Source: Cryptomeria japonica (Eukaryota > Streptophyta > Pinopsida > Cupressales > Cupressaceae). From it: a DNA stretch of 64,000 bases. This document shows positions 32,528-45,240 of this stretch, in pieces (position 1 is the stretch's first letter; each line of letters opens with the position of its first letter). The DNA is taken from the NCBI RefSeq assembly GCF_030272615.1, contig NC_081415.1:623843740-623907739 (forward strand). The letters run 5' to 3'. Below the pieces are notes generated by a model that had not been told where the DNA came from, ran no database searches, and worked only from the letters and a program-made list of their open reading frames with translations. A program made the translations under genes and the position numbers.

Positions 32528-33261
32528 CTCATGAACCTAAGTTGCAAGGTCATAACTAGTTGGAGGAGCTTCCTTATTTCTATACAGAAGAGTTGGGAGT
32601 TGATATACCCATTGAAGGTTGTTTTCAAGAGGCTAGTTCATTTTTTGAGCATTTGCCTACCTTCTTTGAGGAAGATGAGTCTAAATTAGAGTGTCCTTTG
32701 AGTGATAATGAGGACCATAAACAACTTCCTTTCTGGTGTATAAAAGAGCTGAAGATTGATGTTTTAATTGCAAGTGTGTTGGAAGAAGCCACTTCATTTT
32801 TTGGATAGTTTCCTTCCTCTATTGAAGGAATGAGTGCTCATTTAGAGCAACAATATGTACATAAAGTGAGTGAGCATGTGTCTTGATTGTTTGACAACTA
32901 GGAGATCATCAAGGAAAGCCTGAGCTTTGTCCTTACAAGGAGTTTCCCTATTAGATACTTAGCCCAGATGGAGTCCAATAAAGCACCCACACATGAAGTT
33001 TTAGTTGGAGATGGTGTCAAGGATGCATTTGCATCTCAGCAAGAGTTTTCTCACCTCTCTTATCCTCTTTGGAGCAACAAAGAATATGATCAGTTTGATC
33101 AGGTAGGTGAATGTGTTAACCTCTTTGAGGGGATAGTACTTCATCTTGCTGAATATTTTTCTATGTATCATTTTTTATTAGCTATCCTTAAGTATGAAAC
33201 TCATAATAAGTTGAGAAGAAAGGGCTGCTACTTCAGTCATCTTGTAAATGGTTTTGTTTAG
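32528..33261 (+). pseudogene. Non-pol ORF of outer element, 3' half
   Basis: Continuation of the outer element's unknown ORF beyond Copia-2. Open pieces are 32560-32808 (acidic, ELPYFYTEELGVDIPIEG) and 32968-33261 (ending LVNGFV before TAG), in one frame with a few stops between. The nested block plus one TSD is 7,696 bp, one more than a multiple of three. The frame before the insertion (24531, position modulo 3 of 0) therefore becomes modulo 1 after it, exactly the frame of 32560 and 32968. No enzymatic motif is seen. Confidence 0.55.
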
Positions 33262-33758
33262 CTAAGTTTGGTCTTGTTGTTAGTGTAGGATAGGTTTTCT
33301 AGTTGTAGTTTTTGTTTTTCCTAAGTGCCTAGTTCATAGTTCAGGAGGAGTAATAAGAGTCATACTGTTGCAATCCATCGAACCTATAAAACAGAGGTGT
33401 CCATCATATGAAGAAAGGAATATGTTTATCCCCTCTCACGCATAAAAGGAATCTCCCTCATATAGCTGCAATAAATTGTTGCAGTGTTTTAGAAGTGTTT
33501 TGTTGTTTTGTCTTGTCCTAATCTGTCAATACACATGCCTAATTAATGACAGTAAGGTGTTAAGCTCACTGCCATAAACAACACACCTATACTCCATAGA
33601 TTAGGATAGGTTTTTGAGAGAAAAAAGAGTTATTGTAGTCATGTGTGATGTGTTGTTTTAGTTTTCTATCAGTCTCAGTGACTTTGTGCTTAATGGAACA
33701 CATAAGGTAGCTAGTTAGAATGTTTAGCGGGCAAACATATGGCAGATGTCACCAAAAA
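33262..33758 (+). other. Outer element 3' untranslated internal region
   Basis: Non-coding sequence between the ORF end and the 3' LTR. The last bases before the LTR (CACCAAAAA) are a poor but positionally correct polypurine tract. Confidence 0.5.
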
Positions 33759-36730
33759 AGTTACCTATTTTCACTACAAGCTCAATATGCCTCAGAAGGA
33801 GAAACAAGTACTAAGTACGAAAAGAATACATGTTTTTGTCTAACTTGTTTTCTTCATGTGTAGACACAGGGAAAGTAACATTTTGTTTACTTAATTATAG
33901 CATGTGGGGTAAAATGTGGCTCCCATGAGGGTTGAGCCCAACATGCTGAGGGAGATGGGTGTTTCTTTGCAGTTTTTTGAATTTTTGCCTTATTAGCAAG
34001 ACCTACCGCGATGACTTGATAAGAAGTGTAGAGCGCAGAATGTTGTCATCGACTATCCAAAGGAGCTATCTTAGGTTATCCCGATTAGCCGATGGAAGGG
34101 CTCAGGCATATTCCATTTATCCCACATTGGTCGCAGCGAGGAGCATTTCAATATTTAAAGGCAAAGTCCCACACATATTAAGTGTCAAAGCTTATTGGCT
34201 TTTGAAAACGAGTAGCTCAGCATTGGTGGGCCCTCTGTGTGCGCGCGTGTCTCAAAGCGGCCAAATTTTGCAGTAAAAGGGCAAATTAATAGGCGAGCAG
34301 GTTGCAAAGGATCTGACGGCCATTGCTATAACGCTATGTGAAAGTGATCGACTATTAATCTCTATGACTTAGCGATTGGTGAGGTAGCGTCCACATGGAA
34401 GTTGAGTTGGTCACTGGGTGGATCATGTGGAAAAACATATGCTGACACTGTGGCATAAGAGAGAGTCGCTTAGAGAGACTAAAGAATGAGTAGATTCAGG
34501 TAGATCAACGGTGATCAAGAAAGATTTAACGACTGTCACTATGTCGCGATGGGAAGATAATCGCCAAATACTCCTCGCGACTTGGTGATAAAGAACGTGT
34601 CAAAAAGGGAAAGTTAAAGCTCGAGCAGATCACTAAGATCCAATGGCAGATCAAGGAAGATTAGATGGTGGAGTGACACTGTGGGGCTATCCATGACTAT
34701 CGTTGTACCATGGTTGTGAAGTGCCTAGAACGAATACCCTCGTGAGAGGTCAAAGGTCAGGTGGTGTCGAGATGGACTCCGAGCGTATCACACGGTGACA
34801 CGTGGTGACATGCCTTGCGACACGTGGCATGTCATCAAAGTTTGTGTCGAATAAACCTTGGTTGTGATAGATCTCTAAATGGTTTCACCGAATGCATCAG
34901 TTTCATCGAAATAATAGGTATCGATGAAATTGCAGTTTTGATGAGACATGAAAACTATTCGCTGAGGGAGGTAGTTTGGCCGAAAGACTGATGCTGAAAA
35001 AAACAAAGTAAAATGGTGGGTCTGGTGGTGCTGAGGTGGCGGATGAGGCCGTGCTCAGGTGGATCAGTTGGCAAACTAGAGATTGACATGTGGCATGGAT
35101 AGGCGAAGAGGTAAGGGTCGAGCAGATCAAGAAAGATCTAAGGGATATCGTTATACCTCTATAGAAAGAAGCTCACTAGTTATCATATCGATGTGGCGAT
35201 AAAGCACATGCAAAAAAAAGAGACCCGCTTAGAAAGGTTAAAGATCGAGTAGTTTGAAGATAGATCAACGATCGTCGTTGTACCACATGATGAAGATGCT
35301 CACTGGTTATCTCATGCAACTTGACGACTGGTGAGGTGGCAGTTGAGGTAGTCATCTAGGTGGGCTTAGAACAAATGAGGATGCACCATGTGGTAGAGAG
35401 AAGATGAAGAACTAAGGTAGACCAAGTCGAGATGGTAGTCTAGATGGCAGACAAAGTGGACCCATGAGCAAATCAGAGGTTGACACGTGGCAAAAGTCTA
35501 TAGACGAGTGGATGTCTATATTTTTAAAGTCAACTTTGAACTTGAACTTTGAACCGGTTCAAAGTGGTTCAATGGTTGAAAGTTCATTATTGTCTCTCAT
35601 TCCTGTGGGCCGAAGATGAAGAGAGCAACAGAAGAGATAAAAGAAAAAAAACAGAGTGGTTAAAAGCCGAACAGGTTCCTGAAGGTCCAAGGGTTGTTGC
35701 TATACCGCAATGAAAAGGTGCATAAAGGTTAATCCTTGCGACATAGAGACAAGCCGTCAGTAGTCCTGACGGTTAATGCAGGAAGCTAAATCAAATGGTC
35801 AGGTAATCGATAGCATTTAGGTGAACTCAATGCAAAATGACGTGAAGTTCTGTATAGTTTAACTACATTTTTTTTAGTTTTGGAAGAGTTTCTCTCTTAG
35901 TTAAGCCCCCTGATTTTGAGGAAAAGATTAGAATTGATGACAACCGATCCATCTTGGAGCCAAAAATTCTATCTTTGAATTTTTTGTGAGCTTTTTGTAT
36001 AAGTGATTGTTTTTCACTCTTTTTTTGGGGGCAGGGGAGTTCTGGAGTTGGTACTTGTTCATTAGTAGAGATCTTTGCTCTTGTAACTCATTTTTTTAAT
36101 GAATATTTTCATATTTTCAAGAGCATTATTCAGACTTTGTAATGAGAAATACTCCTTGTTTTCAATAAACAACTGAATCCTTCTCTTATTTTCCGTGTTC
36201 TAAATGTTGTTGTGAATACTTTTGGATGAATTAGTTGTGATTATTATCAAATAATTCTTCATTTCATCTCTATTCCTTTAATGTTCAATGCATGGTTAAG
36301 CATAATATAGTGCAAATCAGTGTCTGAGTTATACTTTTTGGTAAATGAAGTTGTGGGAACTATCTTTGTTCTCATTCACAAAAATATTAGAAAGACTGAA
36401 CCTTTCACATGAGCTGTTTATGCGAAGTACGCAATCTGGAGTTGTGAGTGTTTTAGTTTTCTTTATTGGATTCTTGTGAGTTCCTTATCATTGCAAGTCA
36501 TTTTCAATCATTGGTGGATTGCCTAGAAGTAGCTAATTTTCAGTCTTATGCATATCCTTCTTCCCTTTTCTCATATTTTCAAGTCGGTATTAGGTGATCA
36601 AATAGGAAGCCGACCTATAATCAAGAGGTCTTCTCTCATAATAGGATACCCACAACCTGAGAGTAGTCCAATGTGTCACTAGATTGCAAGAATTTCAAGC
36701 TTGCATCGGGTGCAAATCCATGTGACAACA
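33759..36730 (+). repeat. Outer element 3' LTR (2,972 bp)
   Basis: Full-length partner of 20471-23461 with scattered substitutions and small indels. It ends ATGTGACAACA followed by the ATTAC duplication. Confidence 0.92.
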
Positions 36731-36735
36731 ATTAC
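36731..36735. repeat. Target-site duplication ATTAC (right)
   Basis: Exact copy of 20466-20470. Confidence 0.88.
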
Positions 36736-37422
36736 TTTAGTTGAAATTCTTAAAAAAAATTACAGTTGTCACGGCCCTAGACTAGGATATGTTTAATTTT
36801 AGTAGATCTTTTTAGTTAAATTTTTTTTGTGCTCTTACCTTGCCTCGATTTACTCTTCTATATGTTGGTATGAATTAGCCGAATTGACTCGTGAGTAATA
36901 TGATCTTTTGTGGGTAATCTTTGGTGCATTCTCACAATGGAAAGTTAATGTAATTGTCTATACTTAGATAAACCAGGGGAATTTATCAAGTATGGCTATG
37001 GTTTTCTTTACTTTATGTTTGATACTTGTCTAGTATTATGCTAGAAGAGTGTGTAGGTGTTCTGGTTTTGCAGGATTCAGGTGGAGGTTCCAACATGTTG
37101 TATTCAGAACCGCCTTATACCACCATTATTAGAATATGGCATTGTTGCAGTCAATTTCTGCAAACATCTTCGTTGGAATTTGTATGATAGTTGTGACATG
37201 GATTATTAAGTGTATTGGTTTGGAATGGCAATTGGCCACTTTTTGTTGTTCTGATTATTTCCATGAAATTTATTTTCTTGGGCAAGACCAGAGGTTTTCT
37301 TAGCTGGATTCTTTCCTACTGGTGCCCACACTGAATCGGGTTGTAAAATTTATGTAATTTCATTTAATTAATAAAATTATTTCGCCATAGGCCAATTATT
37401 TATCAAAAAAAATAAAAAGGCT
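36736..37422 (+). mobile_element. LINE 3' end with A-rich tail (probable)
   Basis: The stretch ends TTAATAAAATTATTTCGCC ... TTTATCAAAAAAAA at about 37369-37413. That has the form of a plant L1 3' terminus: an AATAAA signal followed by a short A-tail. No coding part is visible; the upstream portion was separated by the outer LTR element. Immediately after the A-tail the minus strand reads KAYDRAL, a LINE RT motif, so it may have landed in an older LINE. Confidence 0.5.
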
Positions 37423-37449
37423 ACAGAGCTCTATCATACGCCTTAAGAA

Positions 37450-38935
37450 TTCCTAATTTTTGGGTATTTAAGAAGAAGTTGGTGTAGATAGTCACTTAGA
37501 GTGGTACAAGGCCGAACTAGTGGCCAAGGGGATTTCCCAAAGAGAGGGAGTTGATTTTGGTGAAATATTCTCTTGTATTTCTAATATAACTTCTATTAGA
37601 CTCCAATTATTGATTTTTTCTTCTTGTAATTTTGAGATCAAACAAATGGATGTTAACATTGATTTTTTGCATGGTGATCTTGGAGAAAAGATGTATATGC
37701 AACAACTTGATTATTTAGTTGTGAAAAGAAAATAAAACTTGTTTTTGTAGGCTAAAACGGTCATTGTATGGTTTGAAACAATCACCCAAGATATGGTACC
37801 ATAAGTTTAATGAATTTGCATTAAGGTTGGCTTATGATAGAAGTGAGGAGGATCACTTTGTTTATATCAATATTATTGATGATTAGATATTGATTATTTT
37901 CTCATATGTTGATGACATGTTATTTATTGAAAACAACAAGTTGATGAATAGGGAGCTCAAAAATCAACTTTGTGGAATGTTTGATATGAAGTACTTGGGG
38001 GTTGCTACATATATTATTTGCATGAAAATCAAATTCATAGAAAGCTTTGGTTAAGTTAGAGTAAGTATTTTGACATGATTTTGTATAGATTTAAAATGCA
38101 TGAGTTTAAACTAGTAAGTATTCCATTTTGGTCGGTACTAAGATGAGTTTAGACATGTGCCCTAAATTTTGATTGTTATTGAAGATATGTCTAATATTTC
38201 TTATTATAGTCCCATTGGTATTTTAATGTATTCAATAATTTGTACTGGATTAGATATAGGCCAAGTAGTGAGACTTCTAAAGAAGTTTATGTTTAACACA
38301 TGTAAAGAGAATTGGAGTTTTGTTAAAATGGTATCAAAGTAATTATGAGGTGCATATGATTATTGTTTGATTTATCATGGTACTGGTGATGTGGATAACT
38401 CATTGGACATATAGGGTTTTTTTGATGGAGATTAGGTAGATAAGTTGGATAGTTGAAGGTCCAGTGGTGGCTAGATGTGTTTACTTTGTTTGGAGGTGTA
38501 GTGAGTTGGATGATTGAAACACAAGCTACATTTATATTATCCATCATTAAAGATAGTATATGGCTGCTACACATGTCTCCAAGGAGGTATTTTGGTTACA
38601 AAGACATGGTAAAGGTATTGGTTTTGTTTGCAAAACAAAGAGGATTAGATGTGACAATCATAGTGCCATATGTTTGGCCAAAAATCCTATGTATCATGCT
38701 CATACTAAACATGTATATGTTTAGTATCACTTTGTGTGAAATATTGTTGAGAGTGGATACATTTGATTGAAAAATTTGACACTTTGGATCATGTTGTAGA
38801 CTCTCTTATGAAGGTAGTGACAATGGATAAGCTCTCTTGGTGTAGGATGGCCATGGAAGTTGATCATTGCACTTGATTTGTATTATGTATCCCTATTTGA
38901 AATAATTTACAATGTATGTTTTCAAGTGGGAGAAT
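37450..38935 (+). pseudogene. Copia RT-RNase H remnant (different family)
   Basis: A second type of Ty1/Copia pol, heavily decayed. Motifs in order are a degenerate WVFKKKL, then KGISQREGVDFGEIFS (about 37525) and IKQMDVNIDFLHGDL (about 37640). SLYGLKQSPKIWY follows near 37760, then a SYVDDML box at about 37906-37920 retaining VDD. The MKYLG motif is near 37985, with weak RNase H motifs (HTKH near 38699) at the end. Only 37520-37735 remains open. The gag, protease and integrase are missing, so this is the 3' half of an element. Confidence 0.8.
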
Positions 38936-39660
38936 GTGAGGATTTAGGTGGCATCAACCTTGTAAATCATTTAATTTATTATTTTACTAATGTCATATGT
39001 AATTTACCTAAAATAGGTTAAACCATTTGACCAACAATGGTAAAAGAGACCAGGTCCTTTAATTTACTATTTTCCTAATTTCATATGTGACTTACCTATA
39101 AGATGTTAAACCGTTTAAATAATGGTAGTGAAAGAGACCATGTAAAAGAAAAGTTATAGTTATTGTTTCTTTTGGGAAAAAGACAAAAAAGCTAGGCATC
39201 CTATTTGAAATCCTATATTTGGAGGTTATGACAAATGTCACAATTTTAATAGGATCTATGAAAACTATGACAATTTTCATAAGATTCTACAAGAATTATG
39301 ACAAGATATACATATGATAATATTTATGTCAAAATCCTTCCACAAGTTCCCAAGCATGCAAGATGCTTTACAAAAAATGTAAGATTATCTCTAAGTTCTT
39401 ATTTTGGGTCAATTTGATTGATTTAAAAGAGGCAGGCATGAGTTTTTCTAAGTAGTTTTGTTTCCTATTGTTTGGTGGCACCTCAATAAAATTCATACTC
39501 ACAATCTTATATAAATTGGGACCTTAAGATAGAGTTATTCATTCCAACTTGTTCAGTTTGTAGGATAATGCAATGTTACCAAATTTTAAATACGTTTATA
39601 GAGAAGTTTGTTATTGTTGTAATCCTCATTTGATTATTAATATACTTGCCTCTCTTTCTA
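38926..39660 (+). repeat. 3' LTR of the Copia remnant (end uncertain)
   Basis: The purine-rich AAGTGGGAGAATG is followed by TGAGGATTTAGGTGG, the usual PPT-to-LTR junction of Tnt1-like Copia elements. The LTR contains a tandem duplication of about 87 bp (38971-39053 and 39058-39141), and it may end before 39660. No partner LTR is present in the window. Confidence 0.55.
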
Positions 39661-40223
39661 GTGTTTCATGTGTTGTGGTTTTCTTCTTCTTGTTTTAATT
39701 CTACAATCACTTTTTTAAGGGTTGATCTTTAGTTTAAATTTGCGTTAACTTTCAGTTTAAGTTCTATTTGCAAGAATTCTTCACCTTGTCTTACAACTAA
39801 GGGTATGGTCCTTTAAATCAGACCTTTCATTCTCTTTCCTCAAGTCTTCCTAACCTTTTTAAAGAATATATTCCATTCCTTTCTCACGAGCATCACTACA
39901 ATTCTTTTATTTTTCCTATTGTTTTCACCATATCACTGATCTTATTAGATTCATCCTAATCTCTATCTAGCACTTTATCCACATTTTTCCCTAGCTATTG
40001 AGTTTAGTCCAATAAGAGATCATTCTACACTAAAATTTCAACTTGGTTAAAAATATATATCACTAAGTATATTTAAACTTCAAAACAATTTTTTTTTTTT
40101 CTTTGGCTAGGCACCATTATACTTTTAGCCACTAATTTTCCCTTGAACGAGTTTTCTTAAAGGACCAAATATATTATATATCTAACAGAAATCTCTTTTA
40201 TTTTTGTACTAAATGGTTTGGTT
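39661..40223. other. Unassigned AT-rich stretch
   Basis: No open frame of interest and no repeat boundary seen. Confidence 0.4.
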
Positions 40224-41000
40224 TTACAAGAAAAATATTAGTTTTAGATATATACTAAAAGATAAAACCATGTTATCAAGCACATTAACACAAATCCTTG
40301 CAAACACTAGTCTAGAATTTTGTTGCGTAACTTTATCAACAATAAGAAGGTGGCCAAATGAATTAGACATACCATAGAAAATATTGAAATTGTAAAACTC
40401 TAAAGGAAGTTTGAGAAGGTAGATCCGATCTAGAGCCCTAGAACCAAGATTAGCCAATGGGTCAAACCCTAGCTTCCATTTACATAAGGAGATGAATTTA
40501 TTAAAATATTTATTAAATGCCTAAGGGGCCCTAGTGAGAATATTGACATATTTTCATAAACTAAAAATATAAAAAGGAACAAGCCATTAGCTATTGCATT
40601 GATATTGACACTTCCCTTGAGCTTCTAAACAACATCTGGCCATTACCTAACTTGATCAATGCTGGTATGAGAGGCAATAATATTACCATCAAGGGAGAGT
40701 TGTTGCCCAAAAAATTATTCATCCATTGGATCATTAGGAACCACAACTTCTAGTCCTCCCATTGTCCATGAAACTTTTAAACAATATTAAACCATATATT
40801 TCACCATGCTTGGAAATATTACACCCACAAACTTATCCATGTAGGATAAAGGGTCCTCCTCAAGTAAGAGTGAGTCAATACCATATGGAGGGAATATAGG
40901 AGCCTTTTTTGAATCTCAACCATTAACCACCAAAGAAGATGATAGTTTTTTCATCCTCACACCTTGCTTAGCTACCACAAAAATAACCACATTGGATAGG
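40224..41000 (-). pseudogene. LINE ORF1 (DUF4283-like) remnant
   Basis: On the minus strand an open stretch (40224-40457) reads LLKLPLEFYNFNIFYGMSNS, then VDKVTQQNSRLVFARICV. This matches the LP-E-W ... G..+.VD..T....+ARICV core of plant LINE ORF1 proteins. Just upstream in frame (about 40460-40500) a CKWKLGFDPLAN segment fits the usual W-P-FDP approach to that core. Upstream to about 41000 it is degenerate. No ORF2 follows on that strand. Confidence 0.7.
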
Positions 41001-44000
41001 GGAGCCTTTGAGCCTCCCCCACCTTATTGTTTCATGAACCAAAACCATAGATGAGTTCAACCAATCTATAAATTACAAAGCATGCATTTATTTAGTTTCA
41101 TTGAAAAAATGCAAGGTGTTAAAAAAAAATTGTTATAGGGTTTTCTGGTGGTTTATGATGTTAGATTTGTTCCTAATTTAGATATTTGATGATAGTTAAG
41201 CTGTGAAATTAAAGATAAAGATTTAAGGTGGAATTGGGCCCAAATAGGCTTAAAATGATTTAGGAAAAATAACACTAGATTAGGTGTCAAATAGTGTGTG
41301 AAATTTTAAAAGGATACAATCTACTAAGCTACACTTTCTTATCATGGCCAACATCATCATAGTTTTCCATATCATCATTCATCAATTTATACATCTCTTG
41401 GTATATCAATGATTCATGCACTTGACACATCATCACCCTTTTCCTTATACCCCACTGCATAATGTCAAATATATAAGAAATATAAGCTGGTCATCATGCT
41501 TTCAACATATATTGGCATTAAATTCATCTTGCACCCATTCACCTTAATACAATCATCCTCATCACCACTTCTATATTTATTCTTATCATTATAATAATAT
41601 TTTTCAACACCATTTCATCTTGTGACCATCCCAATCTTCACATCTCCAACTATTTCCACTCGTCTAGATCTCATCCTCCTCTTTGTAGACCTTTGTCTCC
41701 TTTAAAGTGACTACTTGGTTTCTATTTAACAACCTATTCTATCAAGGGCACGTCCCTAACCCATTTCCTAACTCTCTTTTGTCTAAAAATCTAGGGAATC
41801 CTACCACTAGTTATATTCCTTTCAAAAAATCTATACTATATTCCTCTTTAAAATCATATTACTTCTTCCACTCATAATTTCATCTTAAAGAGAGAAAAAT
41901 TATAAATACCTAAAGTAAGATCTTAACATTTAATCTATAGAAAATTCCCTTCACAACACCACCTCCTAAATTAATTAAATATTTTTTTATTTATTTAATT
42001 AACTTTCATTATTTTCCTAATGATGTTAATAAAATATTTTTGAATATTTAATTTATAAACTGATTCTTCATCTAGCAATAATTTATTTTTCTTGTTATAC
42101 ACTCTCTCATCGTGATAATGGATCACGAAGTGTGATCTGAAATATTGATGCAAAAACTCTTGCACAATCAAAGCTATAATAGTCTATTCATTTCAACAAT
42201 ATTTTCAATAATTTCCTAATGTTAAACTTAAACAAATTAATTAAAAAATTATTTTCTTAAGTTCGTCATTTTCATTCCTAACAAATTAGACATATAGTCA
42301 ATTATTTAGTTCCTATTTTTCACTCAAATCATTAGGTGACTAAAAATAATTAGTTCGCCAGTCAATCTCTTATAGAATCTAAATCATGACTAGTTAAGTA
42401 AATCTACCAAATGGTACAAGATTGCATATGGTTCAATGTCAATTATAGTGCTCTAGAAAAGAGTTTTTGAATTTTAAACCTTAGTTTTCTAAAAAACACC
42501 TATCTTTTAATCTTCTTTAGTGAACTTATTGCAAAGCACCATTAGATTCTTCTTATGATTTTAAACCTTGTGATCAACAATATTCGTTGACCTGTTAGAT
42601 CAATCTCATAGATAAACCCTTCATCCTCCAAAACTATAAATAACTTATCTTGTTATGAATAAATAATTTATCTTAATATTGATGTAGAGGGCATGTGCAG
42701 GATCATGGTGGGTCAAATAGGCCCTTAAGTGGTAGTGAAAATCAGAAAAATAAAGTTAGGTGACTTACGTTTAGATGTGACACATATTTTTTTGTATTTT
42801 TTTGAAATAAATAATTAATTATGATTTTTTTACTACAACTTTTTAAAAACATAAAAAATTGTATGTTAGACCACCATAACTTAGTAAAAACTTTACGAAA
42901 TTCAATTTTTCTTTTTTTAATCCTATAGCATACAAAACATAGATTGTAGCACATGTTTCAAATTAAAAAAATGTGATACTCTTTGAAAGTTATAGATATT
43001 TTTCAATCAACCTATCAATTAGGACTATAGTTAGAATATCACCACATTTTTGCCCCTCATGATCCTATGTATTTTATATTAATCAAGACTATAGTACGAT
43101 ATTGACTTGAACACAAAATAAAACCATGAATTCTCATTAAGAGGTAAAATTTATGTCTTTTGTACATATCATATACACATGTATCGCACATAGATAAGTA
43201 TCCTAAGTATCCAAATCTTATCTTAATTTATTATGTCAATACATATATTTTTTATGTTTTCTTTATCACATTTATACTTACACATTGTTTACCATGCTTT
43301 GGCTCATTTTCTATACACATGTGATCTTGTTTACATTTTATCTATATATTTCTCTCTCTTAAAGTTGTGAGTACCATTTTTTGAACAAAACATTAGTGAA
43401 GAGTAGCACTACTATTTACACTTAAATTTTATATACAAATCACAAGTTGAATCATGATTTTTTATTTTACTTCTCTTGTTATTATCTTTTTTATTGACCT
43501 ATTTTTTAATATAATTCACATACACACAAAATCAGGAAAAATATTTTTTCCTTCATTTCACACCACCGTATGTGGATGTATTAATTGCATTTATATACAG
43601 TAAGTACATGGGCATGGGGTGAAAATTAGTGTTCAATATTTTCGGCAAAATATGATTTTTTTTTAGAAATTATATATATTTTTAACGCATTAATTTATTT
43701 TTTAAAAATATGATCCTATCAATTCAAGATTATATTTTGTACATCTCTTGTGATTCTTAAATTTGTGTTTTAAATATATAAAAATCATGTTGAAATTTCA
43801 ATTCAATTACGTTTACATGTTTAATAATAATATTTTACAAAATCATCATCAAAATAAAGATATTTATTTATATTTTTATCTAACAATGTCTTCATATTTT
43901 TCAATATAAATATAATTATATTAATCTTTTTTTATCAACTTATCCAAATTTAGAAAAAAAAATTCAATATGATTTTTGTATGTTTCACTACTTTCAAATT

Positions 44001-45240
44001 TCAAAAAATATATTCTTTATTAGTTTTGTGCATGTTATCAGATAAATTCAGTTAAGAATGTAATTTTTAGAATATACCCTCTTCAAAAATCACATAAAAA
44101 AAAATAATAAAACAAATTTACAATAAGTAAATCGTAGTAGTCAATCCTAGATATATGTTCACCAATCAAATTTAAAATATATCAAGTGTAGAAAATAATA
44201 GGTTCATTCACTGAAACACTATGCTCAATTTTTTTTCACTTAGAATTTGGCATTTCAAAATACTTATTCAAATATGGCTTTAGTTGATTTTAGTATAAAT
44301 AATTTATTATTTTTACCCTTTTTTTCTTCATTTCCAAGAACTTACCTATAGCACATGATTTCGACTTATTTTTAATCTTGTTGACTTAAAAGATAAAGCT
44401 AGAGTGGCTTAATTATAATTAGCAATTTTTCTTTCATTCATATATTAATGTATAAAAGGACATCAACCCTAGGATATGCAGGGGTTATTAAATCCGTCAA
44501 CCACCAGGACAACTCTTCTAAGCATATCTATTAAAAAATCAAACAATAGCCACCTCTCAATTTTTTTCTTGGTCACATCAACTACACTAACCCTTGTATC
44601 AACAAATAGTGAAACCCTAATTCTCTCACTAGGTCACTTTCACACTCTTTTAGATATTTCATTTACTTGCATCAAAGTCTTATAAGCTTAGCATGGTCGT
44701 AATTTCATCATAGTCTATTGCATTTATGATTTTTTCATATCTTCATTTTTTTCTAAAATTTTATTTAATCAGTAAGAAAGACTTGATTTCTAGGCTAAAC
44801 ATGAAATTCTAATCACTTCCTCCCCTATCATAATGTAGCTTTCCATGTTGTCTTTAAAACTTCAATCTTTTGTTTATAATTATGAGTAGTAATTAATCTT
44901 TGATATGCATGCTAATAATCTAAATACTATTGTCTAAAAACTATAAATATATAAAAAATAGTATTAATGAATAAATATAAACTATTCATAATGATTTTAC
45001 TCAAATTTCAATATAATCATGAAACATAAACATTTCAGTCTATTTATCTTAACTCTAATTTTGAATATTTAATAACAGCCACTCACCACAATCTTTTCAA
45101 TCTGTTCTCCCACAACTTCAAACTATACTTTGATTTTTATTACTTTATATTTATTTCAATCTATTTCTAAACACAACTCTTACAAATCTAAAATTATTTG
45201 TATTGTTGTTTTCTTTGTATTATTCAAATATATTATGTGA
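41001..45240. other. Long AT-rich region without supported genes
   Basis: About 4.2 kb of AT-rich sequence with many A/T homopolymers. The open frames are short (up to 70 codons) and biased in composition. No TSD, LTR, tRNA or protein motif was recognised. It may hold very old element debris and the 3' flank of the RING-H2 gene. Confidence 0.45.

Larger units (their letters stand above)
20471..36730 (+). mobile_element. Large pol-less LTR element (LARD-like), interrupted by Copia-2
   Basis: Direct LTRs of about 3 kb (20471-23461 and 33759-36730) are bounded by the 5-bp duplication ATTAC. The LTRs start TATTACC and AGTTACC, both one step from TGTTACC, and end GTGACAACA, giving the TGTT...AACA inverted termini. 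After the left LTR comes GTTTTTGGCACGCCCGGTGG, a likely primer-site region. Without the nested Copia-2 the element is about 8.56 kb, with only about 2.6 kb between the LTRs. No protease, integrase, RT or RNase H motif was found there, so it would need enzymes in trans. The orientation is plus, from the position of the primer-site-like sequence and the residual ORF. It fits the LARD or TR-GAG style of non-autonomous plant elements. Confidence 0.88.

Noticed and set aside
41001-45240. Possible organelle insertion because of high AT content
   Set aside because: No organelle gene or tRNA text was recognised; plain AT-rich intergenic DNA explains it.
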